From Clostridium sp. CAG:302 (lineage in GTDB: Bacteria > Bacillota_I > Bacilli_A > RF39 > UBA660): DNA of 58,208 bases. Made by a program: the position numbers and the translations under genes. The first letter of the stretch is position 1, and each line of letters begins with the position of its first letter. Below the pieces are notes generated by a model. It saw nothing but the letters and a program-made list of their open reading frames with translations. It made no database searches and had not been told where the DNA came from. Where the stretch lies: positions 1 through 58,208 of the forward strand of contig FR887370.1 in assembly GCA_000431795.1 (NCBI GenBank). Reading direction: 5' to 3'. Of this stretch, positions 16,111 through 25,908 are shown piece by piece.

Positions 16111-16992
16111 TTATTTATATAATTCTTTATTTAAAAGATCCAAATTATTATTCATAATAGTTATATAATTTTCATTAGAATTAGTAATTCCACCATCAAT
16201 AGTTTCCATAGTATTCAAAGTAACTAAGTCAATGCCATAGTTATTAATAATATTTTTACAAACATCATTAGTTTCATCTTTTGAAGAATATATATATTTA
16301 ATAGTACCATTATTAACTAACTTCTTAACTTCATTAATAGTACTATCAGTTAAATTATCATTATCTTCAAGAGATATAACTCTTAAATTATATTTTTCCA
16401 AAAATTTAAACATATCATCATCTACTACTATTGTTTTATAAGTAGCAAGATTAATATCTTCTTTATAATCAGCATCTAATCTAGATAAATTATATTTTAA
16501 TTCTTCATATTTATTCTCAATACCAGTACCATCAGTATTAGATATCAAATAAGGATTATCAATATATTCAAGTAAACCATCTTTAGTATTCTGCGCCATC
16601 ATTAAATAATTATAAGGATTAAGCCATAGTTCAGTAATGTCATCTACATAAGTAATACCAAGAGATACATCAATAACTTTTAAGTTTTTATTCTTATTTA
16701 TCATCTTAACAGCATAATCTCTATCTTTATCCAAACTATTAAATACAAATAAATCAGTCTTAGAATATTCTTCCAGTTTTTTATCAGATAATTCATAATC
16801 ATTAGTATCTACTCCTGATGGATAAATACTATTTATTGTAGCATTATCACCATACAAACTATCCAGTAAATACTTAATAGGGTAGATAGTAGTATAAATA
16901 GTTATATCCTCCATTGAATCTTTAGTTATACTACATCCTGGTGTTATTAATATTATTAAAAGTGCTAAAATTAAAAATTTTTTTATTTTCAT
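16111..16992 (-). CDS. ZnuA-like lipoprotein without metal ligands
   Basis: A 293-residue lipoprotein (hydrophobic signal, then TPGCS around Cys 20) with the fold markers of ABC-transporter metal-binding proteins of the ZnuA/PsaA group: an N-terminal TTIYPIKYLLDSL, PSGVDTNDYELS, and WLNPYNYLMMAQN. In the family these carry the metal-binding histidines (PHDYEP, HVWLDP, a third His in the C-lobe). Here the equivalents are Asn or Asp, and the whole protein has no histidine. No permease or ATPase gene is adjacent. It may bind another ligand or act as a scaffold. TrypT codon use looks like the neighbours. Confidence 0.72.
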   Translation of the reverse strand: MKIKKFLILALLIILITPGCSITKDSMEDITIYTTIYPIKYLLDSLYGDNATINSIYPSGVDTNDYELSDKKLEEYSKTDLFVFNSLDKDRDYAVKMINKNKNLKVIDVSLGITYVDDITELWLNPYNYLMMAQNTKDGLLEYIDNPYLISNTDGTGIENKYEELKYNLSRLDADYKEDINLATYKTIVVDDDMFKFLEKYNLRVISLEDNDNLTDSTINEVKKLVNNGTIKYIYSSKDETNDVCKNIINNYGIDLVTLNTMETIDGGITNSNENYITIMNNNLDLLNKELYK

Positions 16993-17162
16993 TATATTAT
17001 TTCCTTCTTTCTATTACTATAATAATATTACTATATTTTTATTTTTTTGTAAATAGAGTAGAGATAATTTATTTTTATACACATAATTAAAATAAAAAGT
17101 ATAATAATATTAAATATAGAATAAAATATTATGTATTTTTCTAAAAAAGTAGATAAAAAGTA

Positions 17163-17285
17163 TTGACTTTAAAAGACATTAATATTATAATTAAATCACT
17201 TGCGAGTTTAGGTTTTGTCATGGACAAAACTTAAATTTAAGGAAGAATATGAAACACCAGGATATGTGTAAGAAAGGAGTGAGAT
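17163..17285 (+). promoter_or_regulatory. str operon promoter and structured leader
   Basis: TTGACT (17163-17168), 17-base spacer, TATAAT (17186-17191). The leader forms a 13-bp hairpin, 17207-17219 with 17223-17235 (GTTTTGTC-ATG-GACAAAAC at its tip, one G.T pair). GAAAGGAGTGAG precedes rpsL. The hairpin has no T-run, so it is not a plain terminator; a role in mRNA stability or control by a ribosomal protein is inference. Confidence 0.75.
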
Positions 17286-17286
17286 T

Positions 17287-17700
17287 ATGCCTACAATTAA
17301 TCAGTTAACTAAGAAGTCAAGAACTAAGAAAAATAGAAAGAGTAAATCTCCAGTATTATTAGTTGGTAAAAATAGTATTCAAAAGAAACAAACAATCCAA
17401 GTATCACCTCAAAAAAGAGGAGTATGTACTAGGGTTGGTACTATTACCCCTAAGAAGCCAAACTCAGCATTAAGAAAATATGCCAGAGTAAGACTTTCTA
17501 ACGGTATGGAAGTTACTTGCTATATTCCAGGAATTGGCCACAACTTACAAGAACACAGTGTTGTTTTAATAAGAGGTGGAAGAGTTAAAGACCTAATCGG
17601 TGTTAGATATCACATCATTAGAGGTACTTTAGATACTGCTGGAGTTCAAAACAGAAAGCAAGGTAGAAGCAAATACGGTGCTAAAAGAGACAAAAAATAA
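17287..17700 (+). CDS. rpsL: 30S ribosomal protein S12
   Basis: S12 of the decoding centre, 137 residues. The conserved loop TPKKPNSALRKYARVRLSNG and the GGRVKDLIGVRYHIIRG segment are intact. The lysine in PKKPNSA is the one altered in streptomycin-resistant mutants and is wild-type here. First gene of the str operon, directly after the promoter and leader. Confidence 0.98.
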   Translation: MPTINQLTKKSRTKKNRKSKSPVLLVGKNSIQKKQTIQVSPQKRGVCTRVGTITPKKPNSALRKYARVRLSNGMEVTCYIPGIGHNLQEHSVVLIRGGRVKDLIGVRYHIIRGTLDTAGVQNRKQGRSKYGAKRDKK

Positions 17701-17734
17701 AAATCAATAATATTGAAGGGAGGATATAAAAATT

Positions 17735-18202
17735 ATGAGAAAAAGAAGAGCTACTAAAAGAGATGTTTTAGCAGATCCTATATATAATTCAAAAGTAGTT
17801 ACTAAATTAGTTAACCATATCATGAAAGATGGTAAAAAAGGAACTGCTCAAAACATTATATATGATGCTTTTGATATAATCAAAGAAAAAACTGGAGAAG
17901 ATGCTATGGTAGTATTTAACAAGGCTATGGATAACATCAAACCCGCTCTTGAAGTTAAATCAAGAAGAGTTGGTGGAGCTAACTACCAAGTACCAGTAGA
18001 AGTTAAACCAGATAGAGCGCAAGCACTAGCATTCAGATGGCTTGCTCAATATGCAAGATTAAGAAATGGTCATTCTATGGCTGAAAATCTTGCTAATGAA
18101 ATAATTGATGCATCTAACGGAACAGGTGCTTCAGTTAAGAAGAAAGACGATACACACAAGATGGCAGAGGCTAATAAAGCATTTGCTCATTATAGATGGT
18201 AA
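17735..18202 (+). CDS. rpsG: 30S ribosomal protein S7
   Basis: S7, which nucleates assembly of the 30S head domain by binding 16S rRNA. At 155 residues it is of standard length, starting MRKRRATKRDVLADPIYNS with GGANYQVPVEV and the C-terminal HKMAEANKAFAHYRW. GGGAGGAT lies before ATG 17735. It sits 34 bases after rpsL and 16 before fusA. Confidence 0.98.
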   Translation: MRKRRATKRDVLADPIYNSKVVTKLVNHIMKDGKKGTAQNIIYDAFDIIKEKTGEDAMVVFNKAMDNIKPALEVKSRRVGGANYQVPVEVKPDRAQALAFRWLAQYARLRNGHSMAENLANEIIDASNGTGASVKKKDDTHKMAEANKAFAHYRW

Positions 18203-18218
18203 GAAAGGAAAATGAATT

Positions 18219-20291
18219 ATGGCTCGTGAAATAAGCTTAGATCATACTAGAAACATTGGAATCATGGCCCATATTGATGCAGGTAAAACAACTTGTACTG
18301 AGAGAATTCTATTCCATACACATAAGATTCATAAGATTGGTGAAACTCATGATGGTGAATCACAAATGGACTGGATGGCTCAAGAGCAAGAAAGAGGTAT
18401 TACAATTACTAGTGCCGCTACTACTGCATTCTGGAAGGGTTATAGATTTAATATTATAGATACTCCAGGACACGTTGACTTTACTATTGAAGTTCAAAGA
18501 AGTTTAAGAGTATTAGATGGTGCTGTTTTACTTATTGATGCTCAAGCTGGTGTAGAACCACAAAGTGAAACAGTATGGAGACAAGCAAATGAATATGGTG
18601 TACCTAGAATTATATTTGCTAATAAAATGGATAAAATGGGAGCAGATTTCTATTTTAGTTTAGGTACAATCAAAGATAGATTAGGAGCAAATACTGCTGC
18701 TATGGAGCTTCCTATTGGAGCTGAATCTGATTTTAATGGTGTAATTGACTTAGTTACTATGAAAGCATATCACTTTGATGGCAAACAAGAAGAAAATTAT
18801 ACTGAAATCGAGATCCCTGAAGATATGAAGGCTAAAGCAGAAGAATATAGAAATATATTAATTGAAGCTGCTGCTGATTTTGATGAAGATTTAATGATGA
18901 AATATCTTGATGGTGAAGAAGTTACTGTAGAAGAACTTAAGAAAGCCATCAGAAAAGGTGTATTAAAAGCAGAATTCTTCCCAGTTATGTGTGGAACTGC
19001 TTTAGGTAATATGGGTATTAAGTTATTACTTGATGCTGTAGTAGATTACTTACCAGCTCCTACTGATGTTCCATCAATTGAATGTACTGATATGAAGGGT
19101 AATGTTGTATTAAGACATCCATCAGATTCAGAACCATTTACAGCATTAGCATTTAAAATTGCTACTGACCCATTCGTAGGAAGATTAACTTTCTTTAGAG
19201 TATATTCAGGTACTTTAAAGAGCGGTTCTTATGTACTTAACTCTACTAAAGATGTTAAGGAAAGAATTGGTAGAATATTATTAATGCATGCTAATCACAG
19301 AGAAGAAATTCCAGAAATATATGCTGGTGAAATCGGTGCTGCTGTAGGTCTTAAAAATACTACAACTGCTGATACTTTATGTGATGAAAAGAAACCAGTA
19401 ATAATGAAAGGTATGGAATTCCCAGAACCGGTTATTACTCAGGCTGTTGAACCAAAAACAAAAGCTGACCAAGAAAAGATGGCAATTGCTCTTCAAAAAT
19501 TAGCAGAGGAGGATCCAACATTTAGAATGCATACAGATCCAGAAACTGGTCAAACAACTATCTCTGGTATGGGTGAATTACACCTTGATATTATCGTAGA
19601 TAGAATGAGAAGAGAATTTAATGTTGAAGCTACTGTTGGTGCCCCAATGGTTGCATACAGAGAAACAATTACTCAAATGGGTGAATGTGAAGGTAAACAC
19701 ATTAAACAATCAGGTGGACGTGGACAATATGGACATGTTTGGGTTAGATTTGAACCAAATCCTGAAAAAGGTTATGAATTTGTTGATAACATCGTTGGTG
19801 GTGTAGTTCCTAGAGAATACATTTCGGTTATCGATAAAGGACTTCAAGAAGCAATGCAAACTGGTATTTTGGCAGGTTACCCTATGGTAGATGTTAAAGC
19901 TACATTATTTGATGGATCATACCACGATGTAGACTCATCAGAAATGGCATTTAAAATAGCTGCTTCACTTGCAGTTAAAGAAATGAGAAACAAATGTAAA
20001 CCAGTATTACTTGAACCAATAATGAAAGTAGTAGTTACTGCTCCAGATGAATACACTGGTGCTGTAATTGGCGACTTAACTGCAAGACGTGGTAAACCAC
20101 AAGGACAAGAATCTAGAGGAAACGCTATTGCATTTACTGCAATGGTACCACTAGCTGAAATGTTTGGTTATGCAACAAGTTTAAGAAGTTCTACTCAAGG
20201 TAGAGGTAACTATGTAATGGAACTAGATCATTACGAAGAAGTTCCAAAATCAATTGCTGATGAAATCATCAAAAAAAATGGTGGAAATTAG
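18219..20291 (+). CDS. fusA: Elongation factor G
   Basis: EF-G, the GTPase that drives translocation. The 690 residues include AHIDAGKTT (G1), DTPGHVD (G3), NKMD (G4), and the switch sequence RGITITSAATT. Domains II-V follow, with GRGQYGHVWVRFEP in domain IV and the C-terminal NYVMELDHYEEVP. The length and motifs are standard, with no sign of the mobile or FusB-type variants. Confidence 0.98.
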   Translation: MAREISLDHTRNIGIMAHIDAGKTTCTERILFHTHKIHKIGETHDGESQMDWMAQEQERGITITSAATTAFWKGYRFNIIDTPGHVDFTIEVQRSLRVLDGAVLLIDAQAGVEPQSETVWRQANEYGVPRIIFANKMDKMGADFYFSLGTIKDRLGANTAAMELPIGAESDFNGVIDLVTMKAYHFDGKQEENYTEIEIPEDMKAKAEEYRNILIEAAADFDEDLMMKYLDGEEVTVEELKKAIRKGVLKAEFFPVMCGTALGNMGIKLLLDAVVDYLPAPTDVPSIECTDMKGNVVLRHPSDSEPFTALAFKIATDPFVGRLTFFRVYSGTLKSGSYVLNSTKDVKERIGRILLMHANHREEIPEIYAGEIGAAVGLKNTTTADTLCDEKKPVIMKGMEFPEPVITQAVEPKTKADQEKMAIALQKLAEEDPTFRMHTDPETGQTTISGMGELHLDIIVDRMRREFNVEATVGAPMVAYRETITQMGECEGKHIKQSGGRGQYGHVWVRFEPNPEKGYEFVDNIVGGVVPREYISVIDKGLQEAMQTGILAGYPMVDVKATLFDGSYHDVDSSEMAFKIAASLAVKEMRNKCKPVLLEPIMKVVVTAPDEYTGAVIGDLTARRGKPQGQESRGNAIAFTAMVPLAEMFGYATSLRSSTQGRGNYVMELDHYEEVPKSIADEIIKKNGGN

Positions 20292-20362
20292 TAAAAATAC
20301 TTGAAAAATAATAATAATATGATAAAATAGAATATGTAAATTAAGAAAGAGAGGAAATTATT

Positions 20363-21547
20363 ATGGCAAAAGCTAAATTTGATCGTTCAAAACCACACGT
20401 TAACATTGGTACTATCGGCCACGTTGACCATGGTAAAACAACATTAACAGCTGCTATTACAAAAGTATTAGCTGCTAAAGGTGGAGCTGAATTCATGGAT
20501 TATGCAAATATCGATAAAGCTCCAGAAGAAAGAGAAAGAGGTATTACAATCAACACTGCACACGTTGAATACCAAACTGAAAAGAGACACTATGCACACG
20601 TTGACTGTCCAGGACACGCAGACTATGTTAAAAACATGATTACTGGTGCTGCTCAAATGGATGGAGCAATCCTAGTTATTGCTGCAACTGATGGCCCTAT
20701 GGCTCAAACAAGAGAGCACATCTTACTTGCTAGACAAGTTGGTGTACCTAGAATGGTTGTATTCTTAAATAAATGTGATATGGTTGATGATGAAGAATTA
20801 TTAGACCTAGTTGAAATGGAAGTAAGAGAATTACTTACTGAATACGGATTTGATGGAGACAACACTCCAATCATCAGAGGTTCTGCTCTTAAAGCTCTTG
20901 AAGGAGATCCTAAGTATGTTAAGGCTATTGAAGACCTTATGGATGCAGTTGACGAATGGATTCCAACTCCTGAAAGAGATAACGACAAACCATTCTTAAT
21001 GTCAATTGAAGATGTATTCACTATTACTGGTAGAGGAACAGTAGTTACTGGTAGAGTTGAAAGAGGACAATTAAAACTTAATGATACAGTTGAAATTGTT
21101 GGATTAAAACCTACTAAATCAACAGTAGTTACTGGTATTGAAATGTTTAGAAAACAACTTGACTATGCAGAAGCTGGAGATAATGCTGGAGTATTATTAA
21201 GAGGTATTGATAGAAAAGATGTTGAAAGAGGACAAGTTCTTGCTAAACCTGGAACAGTTCATCCACATAAGAAATTTGAAGCACAAGTATATGTACTTTC
21301 TAAAGAAGAAGGTGGAAGACATACTCCATTCTTTACAAACTATAGACCTCAATTCTATTTCAGAACTACAGACGTAACTGGTGTTGTTACACTTCCTGAA
21401 GGAACTGAAATGGTTATGCCTGGTGACAATGTTACTATGACAGTTGAATTAATAGCTCCAATCGCAGTTGAAAATGGAACTAAGTTCTCAATCCGTGAGG
21501 GTGGACACACTGTTGGTGCTGGTTCAGTAACTAACATTATTGAATAA
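20363..21547 (+). CDS. tuf: Elongation factor Tu
   Basis: EF-Tu, 394 residues: GHVDHGKTT, DCPGHADY, NKCD and the RGITINTAHVEY effector region, then domain II and III with GGRHTPFFTNYRPQFYFRTTDVTG. Coding bases are visibly richer in C-ending codons than most neighbours, as is usual for very highly expressed genes. The 70-base gap after fusA holds a weak TTGAAA...TAAAAT promoter candidate (around 20302-20330), and GAGAGGAAATT precedes the ATG. Confidence 0.98.
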   Translation: MAKAKFDRSKPHVNIGTIGHVDHGKTTLTAAITKVLAAKGGAEFMDYANIDKAPEERERGITINTAHVEYQTEKRHYAHVDCPGHADYVKNMITGAAQMDGAILVIAATDGPMAQTREHILLARQVGVPRMVVFLNKCDMVDDEELLDLVEMEVRELLTEYGFDGDNTPIIRGSALKALEGDPKYVKAIEDLMDAVDEWIPTPERDNDKPFLMSIEDVFTITGRGTVVTGRVERGQLKLNDTVEIVGLKPTKSTVVTGIEMFRKQLDYAEAGDNAGVLLRGIDRKDVERGQVLAKPGTVHPHKKFEAQVYVLSKEEGGRHTPFFTNYRPQFYFRTTDVTGVVTLPEGTEMVMPGDNVTMTVELIAPIAVENGTKFSIREGGHTVGAGSVTNIIE

Positions 21548-21558
21548 TAAAATTAAAA

Positions 21559-21583
21559 GGTACTCATTTGAGTATCTTTTTTT
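21559..21583 (+). terminator. str operon terminator
   Basis: GGTACTC (21559-21565) and GAGTATC (21570-21576) form the stem, with one G.T pair, followed by seven T. Confidence 0.85.
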
Positions 21584-21680
21584 ACATTCATATACAAAAT
21601 AAACACTCCAAAATAAGATTTTAGTATTGCATTGAACCTATCTTTATGATAAAACTATTTATAGGATAGAGAGTGATTTT

Positions 21681-23560
21681 ATGAGTAAAAAGAGAATGAT
21701 AATTTTTACATCAGTTATATTATCAGTAGTAATAATTTCATTAGGAATAGTAAAATTATATCAAACATATGCCATAGGTAATTATATTGATACCGCTAGT
21801 AGTGCTACGTTTGATGTAAATATCACTAGGGATACTTCTGTTAGAATACCCGCAAATGGATATAGTAATGTTTTCTATATGGTTACTAATACTAGCCCAG
21901 GTACAGAGTAAGATATGGAGTTGCTTATACTACTGATTCAGCAGTCACAGTAAAAACATTTAGTACTTCTAAAGATTCTGCTAGTGGAATGATTGAAGAA
22001 AATGAAAAAAATATGTTAAATTAAGATTAGAAAATACCAGTAGTACTGTAAAAAATATCAAAATATCTACAATACTAGGTTATACCGGCGGCGGAGAATT
22101 ACTTCCACCAAATGGAGTAACATTAGTTACAGATATATATAATCCAGTGCCACTTGCGCAATACATAACAGGTCTTTATACTTCAGGTACAAAAACAGAA
22201 ACTACAAATAACAACGTAAAATATAATAGAGTAACAAGTAAAAATTTAATTAATGATAGATTAGGGGGAACAACAGCCGACTATAATGCTGGTAATATAA
22301 GATATTATGGATCAAATCCAAATAATTATATATATTTTAATTGTTCAGATTATAGAAAACAAAATTCTAATACATGTGAATTATGGAGAATAATTGGTGT
22401 ATTTGATGGTAAAGTAAAAATAATAAGAAATGAATCAATAGGTAATTTAGCTTGGGACCAAGATAAAAACGATAGTTCTTCATCAACTACATATGACAAT
22501 AATTGGTCTACCTCAACTTCGCAAAGATTTTTAAATAACAAATATTATAATGGTAATAAGACTGGTACTGTAACATATTATTCAGGAGCATCAGGAGGTA
22601 CTTCAACATCTTTAAACATGAGTAATATAGGTCTTAAAAATGATTCTACAAGAAACATGATTGCAAATACAACATTAAAAATAGGTGGTTGGAGCTCATA
22701 CTCAATATTTCCACATCAAGTATATGAATATGAAAGAGGAACAACTGTATATAGTGGAAGGCCAACAACTTGGTATGGGAAAATAGGCTTAATGTATCTT
22801 TCGGATTATGGTTATGCAACAGATATAGAATTATGCCAACAAAATTTATACAACTACGAAAATACAAATTGTAAAAATAACACTTGGTGTTAATTGGACA
22901 CCTGCAAAAATAAAAATCACATTAAATGCCAATGGTGGTACAGTTGGTACTTCAGCAATTTGGTATTATTATGGTATAAACACATTCTATAGTAATGAAG
23001 CATGTACAACAAAGATAACTAGTATTACAGTTCCTACTAGATATGGATATACATTTAATCATTATTATGGAGATGGCAGTAGTGGTGGAAATAATGGTGA
23101 GAGATATATTTACTCTGGCGGTACATTTGCAGATGACTTAGTTACCGATATTTATCAAAGCACTACTTTCTATGCTAATTGGTCTGAGAGTTTAATATAT
23201 AGATATGTAAAACCTTTAATTGGTTTAAATTGTCGTAGTGGTGCTGGTTCATCTTATTCTATAGTAACTGCATTTAGCTGTGGTACGCGATTAGCGTTAG
23301 ATCCAAATCCAACAAATGGCTGGTATTATTCTGCGGCAAATGGTTGCTGGCTTTCTGGAGATTACTTAGTAACTTCAACACCAAACTGTAGTGGTTCATC
23401 CGGTGGAACATCTAGTGGCAGTGGTCTATATGGAACTTGCTATTGCTCTTCAAATAATGATTGTGGTTATTCGGGTACCAATTATCCTGCTGTATGGTGT
23501 TCAAGTGGCAAATGCTATTGGAAGAGAGCAGGTAATAATGATACATTTAGCTGTGATTAA
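21681..23560 (+). pseudogene. Frameshifted surface protein with InlB-type repeat
   Basis: Four reading-frame pieces of one or two extracellular proteins. Piece 1 (21681-21911) starts with a membrane anchor (MSKKRMIIFTSVILSVVIIS). Piece 2 runs 21908-22024. Piece 3 (about 22009-22893) matches the cassette family seen again at 52083 (IRYYGSNPNNYIYFNC, CELWRIIGVFDGK, YEYERGTTVYSGRPTTW). Piece 4 (22889-23560) has a Listeria-Bacteroides/InlB B-type repeat (ITLNANGGTVG to FYANW) and a Cys-rich tail. Breaks lie at a duplicated AG near 21906, a run of seven A at 22005-22011, and a fusion point near 22889. Phase-variable slippage or plain decay are both possible. Confidence 0.8.
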
Positions 23561-23569
23561 GGTGGTAAT

Positions 23570-24010
23570 ATGAAGAAAGATAATAAAATAATAATAATAG
23601 GTATTATAGCAATAGTAGCGGCTATATCGCTTATCATTACAATGTTAATAATATCAAATAAAAACAATAAAGAACAAAAAGATATACCTTATACAATTTA
23701 TGATACTTGGTATGCAAAGAGTTTAAAAACAATAACAAAAGATACCACAGATACTATAGGTATAGAAAAATTATTCATTCAATTACAAAAAGATAATACT
23801 AAAATAAACATATGTTACCTAAGTGAAAAATCAGAATGTACTTTAATTGATTGTACTTATGATGGTAAAACAATAAATATTTCAAATAATACATCACATT
23901 TAAATGGTGAATACAAAGTGGAAATTAATAATGATACTTTAGAATTAACTAATATTAATAAAGAAGAAAATATCACCAGAGTATATTCATTTGTTAGATA
24001 TGATGGTTAA
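23570..24010 (+). CDS. Membrane-anchored hypothetical protein
   Basis: A 146-residue protein with one N-terminal helix (about 6-28), then a small hydrophilic, probably extracytoplasmic beta-rich domain (from YTIYDTWYAKSLKTIT) containing three cysteines. AAGGTGGT precedes ATG 23570, ten bases after the pseudogene ends, so both once formed one unit. The domain resembles lipocalin-like beta proteins in pattern only. No family is recognised. Confidence 0.65.
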   Translation: MKKDNKIIIIGIIAIVAAISLIITMLIISNKNNKEQKDIPYTIYDTWYAKSLKTITKDTTDTIGIEKLFIQLQKDNTKINICYLSEKSECTLIDCTYDGKTINISNNTSHLNGEYKVEINNDTLELTNINKEENITRVYSFVRYDG

Positions 24011-24039
24011 AAAGAAGAAGATATTCTTCTTTTTTTTTG
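24010..24039 (+). terminator. Terminator after the membrane-anchored protein
   Basis: AAAAGAAGAA and TTCTTCTTTT pair around GATA and are followed by a T-run. Confidence 0.8.
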
Positions 24040-24084
24040 ATATCATTTTTAATTATTTGACATATAATTTAATAGGTGATATAC

Positions 24085-24456
24085 ATGGCAAAAATAGATA
24101 ATTTTAAATTATTTGTTAAAAATAATCCTAATCTAATTACATATGTAAAAAATAATACTATGTCATGGCAAAAATTTTATGAATTATATGATTTGTACGG
24201 AGAAGACAATAATGTTTGGAATGAATATTTAAACAAAGATACTACTGTTAATACTACAAAAACAGAATCAAAAAAATCAAATAAATTTTCCGATATACTA
24301 GACATGGCTAAAAATCTTGACACTAATAAATTACAGGACGGTATAAGTTCGGTTCAAAAAGCGATAGGTTTAATAGGAGATATACTTGTAAAGGATAAGA
24401 AGCCTGACGCTAGTACCTATAATCCTAGACCAATTTACCGAAGGTTTGATGATTAA
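24085..24456 (+). CDS. YlbD-like spore coat-type protein
   Basis: A 123-residue protein matching the YlbD family: N-terminal NFKLFVKNNPNLITYVKNNTMSWQKFYELYDLYGED, then a variable linker and a C-terminal segment ending PRPIYRRFDD. YlbD is a putative spore coat protein in Bacillus. AGGTGAT precedes ATG 24085. The stop overlaps the next gene, whose product is YlbE-like, so the pair keeps the Bacillus ylbD-ylbE order. Confidence 0.8.
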   Translation: MAKIDNFKLFVKNNPNLITYVKNNTMSWQKFYELYDLYGEDNNVWNEYLNKDTTVNTTKTESKKSNKFSDILDMAKNLDTNKLQDGISSVQKAIGLIGDILVKDKKPDASTYNPRPIYRRFDD

Positions 24457-24677
24457 TGACAACAGAATTACAATTAAAAATAAGTTCTGATCCAAGATTA
24501 GTATCATTTATTAGACAGTATCCTATTTGGTATAAAAGATTAAATAGAAACCCATTATTGTTTAAAGATTTTACTGAGGATATGAAAGATAAATTTAAAA
24601 TTAGACCTAGTGATAGACTCAATAAAACTTTAGAAAATATAAGTATGATTCAAACTTTTTTAAATGTCTTAAAATAA
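24456..24677 (+). CDS. YlbE-like protein
   Basis: A 73-residue protein with the YlbE pattern (RLVSFIRQYPIWYKRLNRNP, then FKDFTEDMKDKFKIRPSDRLNKTLENISMIQTFL). Its function is unknown, and it accompanies ylbD in sporulating Bacilli. The start codon overlaps the ylbD stop (ATGA-type coupling). Confidence 0.78.
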   Translation: MTTELQLKISSDPRLVSFIRQYPIWYKRLNRNPLLFKDFTEDMKDKFKIRPSDRLNKTLENISMIQTFLNVLK

Positions 24678-24678
24678 A

Positions 24679-24710
24679 AAACTTAAGATTAATTTTTAAA
24701 TCTTAAGTTT
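24679..24710. terminator. Two-way terminator between ylbE and rodA
   Basis: A perfect 12-bp stem, AAACTTAAGATT (24679-24690) with AATCTTAAGTTT (24699-24710), with A- and T-rich flanks. It lies between convergent genes and covers the end of rodA. Confidence 0.75.
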
Positions 24711-25819
24711 TCATTTGATATATTAAATAACATTCCAATTAATATCATGTATGATAGTAGTGAAGAGCCACCATACGAAATAAAAGGAAGAGTAATACCC
24801 ATTATAGGAAGTAGTCCAATAGTCATACTAATATTATGTATCTGCTGGAAGAGTAGTACGGATATTATTCCTCCAGTAAGTAATTTATCATTATTGTTAT
24901 AAGATTTACTGCCTAGTTTAACAATACTAATATCAAAGTATACAATAAGCAGTAAAAGACCAATTACACCCGCAAAACCAAAGTTTGAAGCAAACACTGC
25001 AAATATAAAGTCAGTTTGCATCTCGGGAAAATATATTGGAGTATGATTAAATCCATGTCCAAATAAACCACCTGAACCAATCGCGGTAAGTCCATTAGTA
25101 AGTTGTAGGCCACTAGAATTAGACCAGTTAAGTATTCTATCCATTCTATAAAAGAAACTAGTACCAAATATCTTAATAAATAAGTCTTGCTTCAAAAAAT
25201 ATAGTCCTAAAAACATACCACCAAGTACTACAATAGTACCAATAGTAATAATAAACCATCTACTTCTAAAACCACCTACAAAAAGCATTACAATAGTAAT
25301 AATAAAATAAATAAGAACAGCACCAGTATCAGGCTCAATAAAAGTTAATATTGAAGGAATACCAACTACAATAAGAACTTTAATTAGGAATTTAAATTCC
25401 TCACTAATATCATTACTTCTTCTTTCTTCATTAAAATCATTTATCATTCTTGATAAGGTAATCATCAAAAATACTTTCATAAACTCAGAAGGCTGAAAAC
25501 TGCCAATATAAGGAATAATAAACCAGCATCTAGCGTTATTAATAGGCTTACCTAAAAACAATACCAGTATCAGGAGAATAACTCCTACTATATAAAATGT
25601 ATATGCATTATTGTAAAGAAACTTATTACCAAATAGCATCATACCATAGGCTATAGCAAATCCTATTAAATACCAAAGACCTTGTTTAATAAACAAATTT
25701 TGATAATCACTAGCAAGTAAACTTTTTGTACAATATATAGTAATAATACTAATAATAGCAAATAATATTATTGGTATTAAAATACAATTTTCTACTTTAA
25801 ATTTTGATTCTTTTTTCAT
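24689..25819 (-). CDS. rodA: RodA/FtsW/SpoVE-family glycosyltransferase
   Basis: A SEDS-family peptidoglycan polymerase, 376 residues, about ten membrane helices. Family motifs present: NNARCWFIIPYIGSFQPSEFMK, EPDTGAVLIYF (with the catalytic Asp), GLTAIGSGGLFGHGF, and GITLPFISYGGSSLL near the C-terminus. The sequence is nearer RodA than FtsW. With other spore genes nearby a SpoVE role is possible. It reads towards ylbE and shares a terminator with it. Confidence 0.92.
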   Translation of the reverse strand: MKKESKFKVENCILIPIILFAIISIITIYCTKSLLASDYQNLFIKQGLWYLIGFAIAYGMMLFGNKFLYNNAYTFYIVGVILLILVLFLGKPINNARCWFIIPYIGSFQPSEFMKVFLMITLSRMINDFNEERRSNDISEEFKFLIKVLIVVGIPSILTFIEPDTGAVLIYFIITIVMLFVGGFRSRWFIITIGTIVVLGGMFLGLYFLKQDLFIKIFGTSFFYRMDRILNWSNSSGLQLTNGLTAIGSGGLFGHGFNHTPIYFPEMQTDFIFAVFASNFGFAGVIGLLLLIVYFDISIVKLGSKSYNNNDKLLTGGIISVLLFQQIHNISMTIGLLPIMGITLPFISYGGSSLLSYMILIGMLFNISNENLRFKN

Positions 25820-25908
25820 CTAATCAACTCTCTCTTTAATATAATACCACAAAAAAATAAAATAATAAATATATATTAGTATCATATAATAAATTAGAGG
25901 TGAATATC

